This document shows positions 15,988-24,200 of a stretch of DNA of 64,000 nucleotides, in pieces. The DNA lies in assembly GCA_944321295.1 (NCBI GenBank), contig CALUKU010000001.1:62001-126000 (forward strand), read 5' to 3'. Below the pieces are notes generated by a model. The model was not told where the DNA came from. It saw nothing but the letters and a program-made list of their open reading frames with translations, and ran no database searches. The stretch's first letter is position 1; every line of letters starts with the position of its first letter. This DNA is from an uncultured Prevotella sp. (GTDB lineage: Bacteria; Bacteroidota; Bacteroidia; Bacteroidales; Bacteroidaceae). The position numbers and the translations under genes were made by a program.

Positions 15988-18195
15988 ATGCTCAGGCGGT
16001 GCCTCGCGCTGCTGCCGGCCGTTGCGCTCCTGGCGGGGTGCTCGGCCTCAAGGTTCGTGCCCGACGGCAGCTGGATGCTCGACGACGTGTCCGTAGAGTC
16101 TGACACGAAAGAGCTGCACCCCGGCCAGTTTGAGCCTTACGTCAGGCAGAAGGGCAACGCCAAGTGGTTCTCGCTGCTTAAGCTGCCCCTGGGCGTCTAC
16201 TCGCTCGCCGGCAGCGACACCACCAAGTGGCTCAACCGCACGCTGCGCAACATCGGCGAGGCGCCCGTGCTGTTCGACTCGGCACAGGCCGAGCGCACCT
16301 GCGCCGACCTGGCCGAGGTGATGCACGGCATGGGCTACGTCAAGGGCACGGCCGACTATGCCGTGGAGCACGGCCGCAAGAAGAAGGTGGACGTGGTCTA
16401 CACCCTGCACCCCGGCCCCCGCTACCACGTAGACAGCATAGCCTGCGACATACAGGACGAGGCCATAGCCGCGCTGCTCGACAGCCTTGGCTACAGCCCG
16501 CAGCGCATAAGGCCGGGCAGGCCGTTCGTCGTCAGCGAGCTTGACGCCGAGCGCGAGCACGTCACCGACTTGCTCAACAACAACGGATACTTCAACTTCC
16601 ACAAGGACTTCATCACCTTCTCGGCCGACACGCTAAGCGGCAGCACGGGCGTGGACCTTACCCTCAGCCTGCACAAATACCTGCGCGGCGGCGACACCGA
16701 GGAGTCGCCACACAGGCGCTACACCATCGGCGACGTGACCTTCAGCGCCAGCGGCGGCGACGAGAAGATACCCCTGCGCCGCGGCGTGCTGTGGGAGAAC
16801 ACGCTGATAGAGCCCGGGCGGCCTTACGACGCCGAGGCCCTGCAGAAGACGTACAACCGTTTCGGACGCCTGCAGATAGTCAAATACACTAACATAAAGT
16901 TCTCCGAGCGGCCCGACAGCAACGTGCTCGACTGCAACATAGGTATCAGCACAAACAAGATTAACAGCATTAGCTTCCAGCCCGAGGGCACCAACACGGC
17001 CGGCGACCTTGGCGCCGCCGCCTCGCTGACTTACGAGAACCGCAACATTTTCCGTGGCGCCGAAACGTTCAGCGTAAAGCTGCGCGGAGCGTTCGAGGCC
17101 ATCACGGGGCTGGAGGGATACCAGAACCAGGACTACGAGGAGTACAGCCTCGAGGCGCGCCTGACGTTCCCGCGCTTCCTCGTGCCGTTCCTCTCGCGCG
17201 AATACCGCCGCCGCTCCACTGCCGTGTCAGAGCTGTCGGCCAGCTACAACATGCAGAACCGGCCCGAGTTCCACCGCCGCGTGTTCACCGCGGCTTGGCG
17301 CTACCGATGGAACGACACTTCGGGCCGCCGCAGCTACAAGTTCGACCTGCTTGACCTGAACTACATTTACATGCCGTGGATATCCTCCACGTTCCGCGAG
17401 AACTATCTCGACGACGTCAGCAACCGCAACTCCATATTGCGCTACAACTACGAGGACCTGTTCATAATGAAGCTCGGCTTCGGCATGTCGTTCAACAATG
17501 GGAACGACGCCTTTAAGCTCAATGTGGAAACGGCGGGTAATCTTCTTAACGGAGTGTCGCACGCAATGAAGGGCAAACGCAACTCCCTGGGGCAGTACAC
17601 CTTGTTTAATATAGCCTTCGCGCAGTACGTTAAGGGCGACTTCGACTACACCCACGTGTTCAATATCGACCGCAACAACAACGTGGCGTTCCACTTCGGC
17701 CTCGGCATAGCTTACCCCTACGGCAACAGCAGCATACTGCCCTTCGAGAAGCGCTACTTCTCGGGCGGCGCCAACTCAGTGCGCGGGTGGAGCGTAAGGG
17801 GGCTCGGCCCCGGCAGCTTCAAGGGCACCGACGGCGCGATAGACTTCATCAACCAGACCGGCGACCTGAAGCTCGACCTCAGCCTGGAGCTTCGCTCGTT
17901 CCTCTTCTGGAAGGTTTACGGCGCCGTGTTCATAGACGCCGGCAACATATGGACGCTCCGCGCCTATGACGAACAGCCCGGCGGGCAGTTCAAGTTCGAT
18001 GAGTTCTACAAGCAGATTGCCGTGGCTTACGGCTTGGGCATTAGGTTTAATTTCGACTTCTTCATACTGCGCTTCGACTTCGGGATGAAGGCCGTCAATC
18101 CGGCCTACGACTCCAAAGAGGAGCATTACCCAGTGTTCCATCCCGATTTCAGCCGCGATTTCGCTTTCCACTTTGCGGTAGGCCTTCCATTCTGA
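15988..18195 (+). CDS. tamL: TamL-like BamA-family outer-membrane lipoprotein
   Basis: The ATG at 15988 is chosen over a GTG at 15967 because it opens on a lipoprotein signal with the lipobox LLAGC. The 735-aa protein has N-terminal POTRA-like domains (about 25-300) and a C-terminal 16-strand BamA/TamA-type barrel. The barrel includes the lid motif region GGANSVRGWSVRGLGPG (the VRGW/RGxxxG signature) and ends in a strand with terminal Phe. TamL is the lipidated BamA paralogue of Bacteroidetes. It is thought to insert or export outer-membrane or surface proteins together with the inner-membrane-anchored TamB, which is encoded 5.5 kb away at 21244-25653. Its last 47 bases overlap the convergent lipoprotein gene. 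Confidence 0.9.
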   Translation: MLRRCLALLPAVALLAGCSASRFVPDGSWMLDDVSVESDTKELHPGQFEPYVRQKGNAKWFSLLKLPLGVYSLAGSDTTKWLNRTLRNIGEAPVLFDSAQAERTCADLAEVMHGMGYVKGTADYAVEHGRKKKVDVVYTLHPGPRYHVDSIACDIQDEAIAALLDSLGYSPQRIRPGRPFVVSELDAEREHVTDLLNNNGYFNFHKDFITFSADTLSGSTGVDLTLSLHKYLRGGDTEESPHRRYTIGDVTFSASGGDEKIPLRRGVLWENTLIEPGRPYDAEALQKTYNRFGRLQIVKYTNIKFSERPDSNVLDCNIGISTNKINSISFQPEGTNTAGDLGAAASLTYENRNIFRGAETFSVKLRGAFEAITGLEGYQNQDYEEYSLEARLTFPRFLVPFLSREYRRRSTAVSELSASYNMQNRPEFHRRVFTAAWRYRWNDTSGRRSYKFDLLDLNYIYMPWISSTFRENYLDDVSNRNSILRYNYEDLFIMKLGFGMSFNNGNDAFKLNVETAGNLLNGVSHAMKGKRNSLGQYTLFNIAFAQYVKGDFDYTHVFNIDRNNNVAFHFGLGIAYPYGNSSILPFEKRYFSGGANSVRGWSVRGLGPGSFKGTDGAIDFINQTGDLKLDLSLELRSFLFWKVYGAVFIDAGNIWTLRAYDEQPGGQFKFDEFYKQIAVAYGLGIRFNFDFFILRFDFGMKAVNPAYDSKEEHYPVFHPDFSRDFAFHFAVGLPF

Positions 18196-18649
18196 CAAGC
18201 CACCGCCCCGAGCGACGCACCAGCTTGACGGTGAAGACGGCCTCGTCGACAATCCGGCCGGGCCGCCCCAGCGTGTCCGTCAGCATAACGTTAGTCACCT
18301 TGAGTACGGCCTCGGCAGTGGTGTCGGCGGTCAGCTCTATGTCGTCGGCCTCGCACTCGGCTCCCTCGCGCTGCGTCTTCAGCACGTCGAGGTCGGTCTG
18401 CGTTACGTTGCTGGCCGCGAAGCTGAGCCATTTAAGCGAGCTTTCGGTGCAGTAGGGGCGTGCGCCAGCGAAGTCGTAGTTGAAGTAACACGAGGCGAAA
18501 GCTTCGGCCGCGGCCGCAACAGCCTCCTCCTCTTTGTCGGCGGCACCGTCGGCGCACGACGTCGCCACGGCCGCGCAAAACGTTGCGGCCAAGCCCGTGG
18601 CAAGCGTGCGACATGCTCCCGCAAAGCGTGAAATTACTGATTGAAACAT
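18149..18649 (-). CDS. Small lipoprotein of unknown function
   Basis: The 166-aa product has an N-terminal signal peptide and a possible lipobox (AVATSC, Cys near 32). An alpha+beta domain of about 120 aa follows. Its pattern (AAEAFASCYFNYDFAGARPY, later SGRWLVRMEG) resembles the NTF2-like or DUF4878-type small lipoproteins common in Bacteroidales. No catalytic residues are identifiable. It has its own promoter (TATCTTTG on the minus strand at 18673-18680), divergent from the WalJ-like gene. Its 3' end overlaps the 3' end of tamL on the opposite strand by 47 bases, so the last 15 codons of each gene are complementary. The signal peptide and promoter make it a real gene; the function is unknown. 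Confidence 0.8.
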   Translation of the reverse strand: MFQSVISRFAGACRTLATGLAATFCAAVATSCADGAADKEEEAVAAAAEAFASCYFNYDFAGARPYCTESSLKWLSFAASNVTQTDLDVLKTQREGAECEADDIELTADTTAEAVLKVTNVMLTDTLGRPGRIVDEAVFTVKLVRRSGRWLVRMEGLPQSGKRNRG

Positions 18650-18672
18650 TACGGATAGTTAAAATTTGCATA

Positions 18673-18680
18673 CAAAGATA
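18673..18680 (-). promoter_or_regulatory. -7 box for the minus-strand lipoprotein gene
   Basis: TATCTTTG on the minus strand, 24 bases upstream of the ATG at 18649. No clear -33 partner is visible. Confidence 0.5.
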
Positions 18681-18689
18681 TTAAAATTT

Positions 18690-18720
18690 TTTGTCCAGAG
18701 CCCTTTTCTTTATAATTTTG
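18690..18720 (+). promoter_or_regulatory. Consensus promoter of the WalJ-like gene
   Basis: TTTG at 18690-18693, a 19-base spacer, then TAATTTTG at 18713-18720. This is a full match to the Bacteroidetes sigma-ABfr consensus. The gene starts 20 bases after the -7 box. Confidence 0.75.
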
Positions 18721-18739
18721 CAGCCAAAAACAGTTCAGG

Positions 18740-19546
18740 ATGTTTGGTTTCATATCTTTAGGCAGCGGCAGCTGCGGAAACTGCTACTATATTTTCACGA
18801 AGGAAGGAGGCTTCCTTATCGACGCCGGAGTAGGCATAAGGAAGCTGAAGAAATACTTTAGCGACTACGGACTCAGCCTCGGCAAGGTGAGGCAAATCAT
18901 CGTAACACACGACCACGCCGACCACGTGAAGGCCGTGGGCGTGATAAGCGACACCTACGGCCTGCCCGTCTACGCCACCGAGAGGGTGCACGAGGGCATA
19001 GCGCACAACTATTGCGTGCGTAAGAAGGTTAATCCCGCCAACATGAGGATTATCGAGCCGGGAGCCGAAATCAACCTCGACGGCTTCAGCGTGACGCCCT
19101 TCCGCGTGCCGCACGACAGCCATGAGAACATGGGCTACATCATCAGGCGCGACGGCGTGACGTTCACCCTGATGACCGACATAGGCCACGTGACCGACGA
19201 GATGGCTGCCGTCATCGGTATGAGCGACTATCTCGTGATAGAGTCTAACTATGACGAGGACATGCTCTGGACGGGCGTCTATCCCGAATATCTTAAGAAG
19301 CGTGTGTCGGGAGGTAACGGCCACCTGTCTAACAGGCTGTGCGCCAAGGCCATAGTAGATAACGCCGGCGAACGCCTGCGCCGCGTGTGGCTGTGCCACT
19401 TGAGCGAGGAAAACAACCACCCGGAGCTGGCGCGCAAGACTGTGGAGCAGGAGCTGAGCGACGCAGGCAAGCCATGGGCCGGCAGCGTGCAGGTGGACGT
19501 GTTGCGGAGAAACGTGCCGAGCCTCGTTTTCGAGATAGGCGGATGA
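18740..19546 (+). CDS. WalJ/YycJ-like MBL-fold metallo-hydrolase
   Basis: The 268-aa protein opens with GSGSCGNCYYI, the glycine-rich start typical of the YycJ/WalJ group. It has the zinc-binding motif THDHADH (about 57-63), further His/Asp ligands in VPHDSHENMGY and LMTDIGH, and a late CHLSEENNHPE segment. Members are metal-dependent phosphodiesterases; WalJ has been linked to DNA repair and cell-wall signalling in Firmicutes. No two-component system lies beside this copy, so the wall-signalling role should not be carried over. It has its own consensus promoter and no operon partner. Confidence 0.88.
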   Translation: MFGFISLGSGSCGNCYYIFTKEGGFLIDAGVGIRKLKKYFSDYGLSLGKVRQIIVTHDHADHVKAVGVISDTYGLPVYATERVHEGIAHNYCVRKKVNPANMRIIEPGAEINLDGFSVTPFRVPHDSHENMGYIIRRDGVTFTLMTDIGHVTDEMAAVIGMSDYLVIESNYDEDMLWTGVYPEYLKKRVSGGNGHLSNRLCAKAIVDNAGERLRRVWLCHLSEENNHPELARKTVEQELSDAGKPWAGSVQVDVLRRNVPSLVFEIGG

Positions 19547-19624
19547 AAACGTGGAGAAGCATGCCGCATCATAAAAAACATTCAACAATTTAACAGCTCT
19601 TCACGGTAGAATTGCCGGAGCTTA

Positions 19625-19655
19625 TTGTCCGCATGGCGGAAAAGTTGTAATTTTG
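19625..19655 (+). promoter_or_regulatory. Promoter of the DUF4923-like gene
   Basis: TTG at 19625-19627, a 20-base spacer and TAATTTTG at 19648-19655, 18 bases before the first ATG. Confidence 0.7.
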
Positions 19656-19672
19656 CAACGTGAAAATAGATC

Positions 19673-20350
19673 ATGACAATGAAAAAGTTATTAGTAAAAG
19701 GTGTGCTGGTAGCCGCTGCGTTGGCGTTCGGCACACAGGCTCATGCCCAGTTCAATCTCGGTAACGTATTGAAGAACGTTGTGTCAAAAGGCAAGGAAGC
19801 CGCTGAAACGACGAAGCAGTCGACGGAAGGGAAGTCAAACGGTATCCTGTCAGCCTTGACGAACGTTTTCTCAAACAGCCTTGTGGCAACCAAGGACAAG
19901 ATTATAGGCACTTGGGTGTATGAGAAACCTGCCGTCGTGCTCTCAAGCGACAACGCCCTGAAGAACATCGGAGGCCACTTGGCCTCGTCGACCGTTGAGA
20001 GCAAGCTCCAGGAGAAGCTCGAGGGCCTCGGCATAAAGGAAGGCTGCGTGACTATGACCTTCGACAAGGACGGCAACTTTACGCAAACCCTTCTCGGCAA
20101 GACGGTAAAGGGCACGTACACGGTGGAAGACAAGAACATCGTGCTGAAGTATGGCGGCAAGATTTCGCAGATTGTCGGCACCACGCAGCTTGACGGCAAC
20201 AACCTGCTCATAGTGATGGACGCCTCAAAGCTGTTGCAGTATGTCAACGTATTGGGCAGCCTCTCGAGCAACTCGACGCTGCAGACCGCCACGTCGCTGC
20301 TCAGCAGCATGGACGGTCTGGAGTGTGGCCTGAAACTGGTAAAGCAGTAA
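19673..20350 (+). CDS. DUF4923-like exported protein
   Basis: The 225-aa product has a signal peptide ending at THAQ. A Ser/Thr/Lys-rich stretch follows, then a lipocalin-like domain: IIGTWVYEKPAVVLSSDNAL, TMTFDKDGNFTQTLLGK, GTYTVEDKNIVLKY. This is the layout of the Bacteroidales DUF4923 family, which has no known function. The start could be the ATG at 19673 or the one at 19679 (MKKLLVKG), which gives a more typical signal peptide. It is monocistronic: a consensus promoter lies just upstream and a strong hairpin 38 bases past the stop. Confidence 0.8.
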   Translation: MTMKKLLVKGVLVAAALAFGTQAHAQFNLGNVLKNVVSKGKEAAETTKQSTEGKSNGILSALTNVFSNSLVATKDKIIGTWVYEKPAVVLSSDNALKNIGGHLASSTVESKLQEKLEGLGIKEGCVTMTFDKDGNFTQTLLGKTVKGTYTVEDKNIVLKYGGKISQIVGTTQLDGNNLLIVMDASKLLQYVNVLGSLSSNSTLQTATSLLSSMDGLECGLKLVKQ

Positions 20351-20387
20351 GCCTGCTGACACGGAAAACTTACATCTCGATAAAAGC

Positions 20388-20431
20388 GCGGCGGGAGCGT
20401 AAACCTTCGGCGGAAGGCATGCTCCCGCCGC
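20388..20431 (+). terminator. GC-rich hairpin after the DUF4923-like gene
   Basis: Arms GCGGCGGGAGC (20388-20398) and GCTCCCGCCGC (20421-20431) are exact complements. The loop contains a second small hairpin (CCTTC/GAAGG). No long U tract follows. Confidence 0.6.
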
Positions 20432-20512
20432 AATCCGTCTTACCGTCGGCTGAAAAATAGTTAAATGTTGTAATTTTAACGGCCGATAGTGCTGAATGTC
20501 AGATTAAAACGT

Positions 20513-20520
20513 TACCTTTG
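20513..20520 (+). promoter_or_regulatory. -7 box of the rpsP promoter
   Basis: TACCTTTG matches TAnnTTTG, 53 bases before the rpsP ATG. The -33 region has no clear TTTG. Confidence 0.5.
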
Positions 20521-20572
20521 CAGCCGCTATTACGAGTTGATAGCATAATTCAAACCTAATTAATAAGTAATA

Positions 20573-21112
20573 ATGGCAACAAAAATCAGATTGCAGCGTG
20601 GCGGACGTAAAGGCTATGCCTTCTACAGAATAGTCATCGCTGATGTAAGAGCACCACGTGATGGTAAGTTTACAGAGAAAATTGGTACTTATAACCCGAA
20701 CACCAATCCTGCTACGGTAGATTTGAATTTCGACCGTGCACTCTATTGGGTAGAGGTAGGTGCACAGCCTACTGACACCGTGCGCAACATCCTTAAGCGC
20801 GAGGGCGTTTACCTCATGAAGCACTTGCGCGGAGGCGTTAAGAAGGGCGCGTTCGACGAGGCTACTGCTCAGGCTAAGTTTGAGGCTTGGAAAGCCGACA
20901 AGCAGAAGGGCCTGCTGCAAATCCGTGAGAACGAAGAGAAGAGCAAGAAGGAAGCTTACGCTAAGAACCTTGACGCAGAAAAGAAGACCAACGAGGCTAT
21001 TGCAAAGAAGGTGGCCGACAAGAAAGCCGCCCTCGCAGCCGAGAAGGCCGCAGCTGAAGCTGCTGAAACTGCAGCCGAGGCTCCTGCAGAGGAAGCTCCC
21101 GCTGAAGCTTAA
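20573..21112 (+). CDS. rpsP: 30S ribosomal protein S16 with long C-terminal tail
   Basis: Residues 1-85 are a normal S16 ([28 protein letters not shown]-like [31 protein letters not shown]). The total is 179 aa, about twice the size of E. coli S16. The extra part from about residue 95 is a helical, highly charged Lys/Glu/Ala-rich tail that ends in an almost pure Ala/Glu/Pro segment. Such tails are usual for Bacteroidetes S16. The gene is monocistronic here, without its frequent partners rimM and trmD. It has its own promoter and a textbook terminator 20 bases after the stop. Confidence 0.97.
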   Translation: MATKIRLQRGGRKGYAFYRIVIADVRAPRDGKFTEKIGTYNPNTNPATVDLNFDRALYWVEVGAQPTDTVRNILKREGVYLMKHLRGGVKKGAFDEATAQAKFEAWKADKQKGLLQIRENEEKSKKEAYAKNLDAEKKTNEAIAKKVADKKAALAAEKAAAEAAETAAEAPAEEAPAEA

Positions 21113-21132
21113 TTCATTTGATAACTAATTGG

Positions 21133-21175
21133 AAAGAGGTCTTGACGAGCAACTCGTCAAGACCTCTTTCTTTTT
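21133..21175 (+). terminator. Rho-independent terminator of rpsP
   Basis: A perfect 17-bp stem (21133-21149 with 21153-21169, AAAGAGGTCTTGACGAG) with a 3-base loop is followed by CTTTTTATG. On the other strand it could also terminate tamB, whose stop is at 21244. Confidence 0.9.
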
Positions 21176-21243
21176 ATGCGCAGTGCTGAATGTTTTTAAG
21201 GAGTAAGCAAACTGCAACTTAGTGCTATGTTGGCACAGGTTGT

Positions 21244-24200
21244 TTACTTGCTTTTGCGCTTGAAGCCGAACAGCTCCATCAGCGAGTTGAAGTCTTTCTT
21301 GAGTATCAGGCCGATACCCTGCGTGTTGAGCGACGACTTCGTGAAGTATCTGTCGTTAGTCAGATTGTACACTTTGAGGGCAATGTTGCCGTTTGGCAGA
21401 AGCAGGTAGTTGATGTCGAAATCGCCTATGAACGACGTGGTGGCGTTCTCGTTGTCCCTGTAACCGAACTGTCCGTTGATGATGAGCCTGTTGTTTAGCA
21501 GGCGGCCGGAGAGCAGTCCCTCGTACTCCGCGTTGTTGAATCCTTCGTCGCCGGTGCTTATGTTTGCGCCGAAAGTCCAGTTGTTGTTCTTTACGAGGCT
21601 GCCCAATATGGTATTGATTTGCTGGCTTATGGTGCCGCTGAGCAGGCTCTGCATGGCAAGGCTGGTTTGGTTTGGCTGTCCTTGGTTTGACGAGTTGTTA
21701 TTGCCTTGAATGTAGAAGCGCCCGACGCCGAGCAGGTAAACGACCTGCTGGTTCATCTCCTCCTCGCTGTTTATCACGGTGCGCACCATTTGTTCGGCGT
21801 CGTCGCTCACCGTCGGCATGTCTATGTTGAAGTCGACGTGGGGTGATTGCGGAGTGCCGCTGATGTTCATAAGGCAGTCGACCCTTACGTTGTTGCTTGA
21901 GAAGCTGTTGCCGAGCTGAAGGTCGGACAGCGGCACGCCGTTGACCGTATATATGGCCTGCAGGTCGAGTAGGGCGTCATACGGGTCGCCGCCGAACACT
22001 ATAGTGCCGCCCTGCTGGAACTGGAACACCTTCTTAATGATGTTCTGTATTGTCAGCGTGTACACTCCGTGGTCGATAAGGAACGTCCCGAACATGTCGA
22101 ACGAGCCTTTGTTGAAGTACGAAGCACGTAGTGTGCCGTTGCCGTTGAGCGCTATGTAGTCATTGGTGTTCTTGTCCATCAGTACACGCAGCGTGGCTTT
22201 CGGCGTCATGTTCACAAGGAAATTTATTCTCATGTCCGACGGAATGTCGGCCGGCAGGACGTCTTCTTCAGCCGTTGTTGCCGTGCCAGCGTTGCCGGTC
22301 GTATCGTCAGCCGCCTCAGCGAGCCCGCCTTTGTCGCGCCATGTGATGAACTGCTGGTCGGATATGGCTTCGGGGCTGGCGGCGTTGTACTCTATGAACG
22401 AGTTTTCTTCGGGGGTTATGTCGATGTCGATGTCAACCCTGCCGTTGCCTCCTTGTATGTTGCACGTGCCGGTACCGTATGCCGTGCCGTAGAATGAGTC
22501 TTCGCCGTATCCATGCGTGTCGTAGCATAGCAGGTTGTTCGTGCTTATGCTTATGTCGTAGGTCAGGTTGCTGAGGTTTTTGTGGTGCAGTGCGCCGTTG
22601 ACGATGCCGATGTTGCCGTTGCGGTCGCGTATTGTGTCCGCACGGAATACAATGTTGTCGGGCAGGAAGCGTATGGTGTCGTTCACCAGATTGTATGTCA
22701 CGTTCGTCGGGGTAATCAGTGCGCTTCCATCAGCTACGAGCTGGCCAGTCATGTTTATGGCGTTTAACGGGCCGTGCACCCTTACCTTGCCGTTAGCCGT
22801 GCCCTTTATGTCGTTCATGAAGGCACCGCAGAAGCTTTCCAGGAACTCGATGTTCGTGTTCTCGGCCGTGATACCGAGGTCTATATGGTTGTGGGCAGGC
22901 GACACGTAGCCCGTGATGATGGTGCGTGCGTCTTTGTCGTCGGCATGCGCATTGATGTCTATTTGCTTCTCTTCCTTGTTCCAACGCACGTTTGCGAACA
23001 GCTTGCCGAGCCGCCCTTGCTCGAAACGGAAGTTGTTCACCGTGAGGTCGGCATAGGCGTCAGGTTCGTAGAACACCGACTTGACATGCGCCTTTCCTGT
23101 CATGTGGCCGCTGAACTCAACGGAGTGGAAGTTTACAAGGTTGAGCACGTAGCTGACGTCAACGTCTTGCAAGTCAACGGTTATGGAATCGGTTGAATGT
23201 TTGGTAGCCTTGCCGTCAATCCTGATGTGCTGGCGGTTGTGTTCTATCGAGAAATGGTCAATCGCCAGGTCGCCGTTGCTATACAGGATGTTTGCCGGCA
23301 AGACGTTCCACGCCGTGTCGTTAACCAGTATCTGAGATGGTTTCACGTTGATGTCGACGTCCGTCTTTCCGTTTTCGTGCCTGTGGAATTTTGTTTCGGC
23401 GTTAAGTGTTCCCGTCATAGGCTTGCGCCGGTTGTTGTCCCAATGTATTGACGTGGCGAGAATGTCGTCGTATGCGTCGGCAAGCAAGTCAAGGTCAAGC
23501 TTGTGGCCGTTGCCCATCACCTTTTTCACTTTGCCGTTTACCGACAGTGTGTCGCCGAACGTTCCCGCCGTAACCGATATGTCTTCATAGGGGTTACCGT
23601 CATAAGTCATCTTGCCTGCGCTGCATGCCAGCCTAAGCATGCCTTGTGTGTCGTCTAAATGTGCGGTGACGTTCAGCGGCGACTTTATGTCGAGCGGTAT
23701 GCCGAAAATCCTGTTAAGCCAGTCGCTTTTGTTTATTTGCGCTTTAAGGTTGAACATGTTGGCAGAACGGGGTGCTGCGTCGAAGAACGATGGTAATTTA
23801 GAGTGCAGCAGGTTCGCAAAGCTTTGCGCCACGGTTCTTAGTCTGTAGTGTCCCGTAAGTTCGGCCGTTCCGAAATCACTGAGCATTATAAGTCGGTCGG
23901 GGCTTGCCGTTAAGGTCAAGCTGTCAAGCTGGTATTCCTCTTCGGCTGAAACCATCCGGAAATTTCTTATACCTATGTCGCCCCTGAACAAGTTGGCCTC
24001 GGCGTCGGATATTTTAGTGTCGGCGCTTATGTCAAGGTCGAATTTCGCGTCTTTCCATTTATCTGTTATTTTCAGCGCGGCCAGGTCAAGATTTTTTATC
24101 GTGGCATGTATGTCGGTTGATTGCACGGCTTTGCTTATGTCGGCCGTGCCGCTGATGCTGATTTGTCCGTTGGGGTCGTCAACGCTGAGCGAACCGTCAA

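Noticed and set aside
9450-19550. Recently acquired genomic island
   Set aside because: The GC change is gradual, the genes are core functions, and there are no integrases, tRNA insertion sites or direct repeats at the edges.
20362-20383. 22-bp-like unit after the DUF4923-like gene
   Set aside because: GAAAACTTAC resembles array B, but adjacent units do not keep register; treated as an ordinary terminator region.
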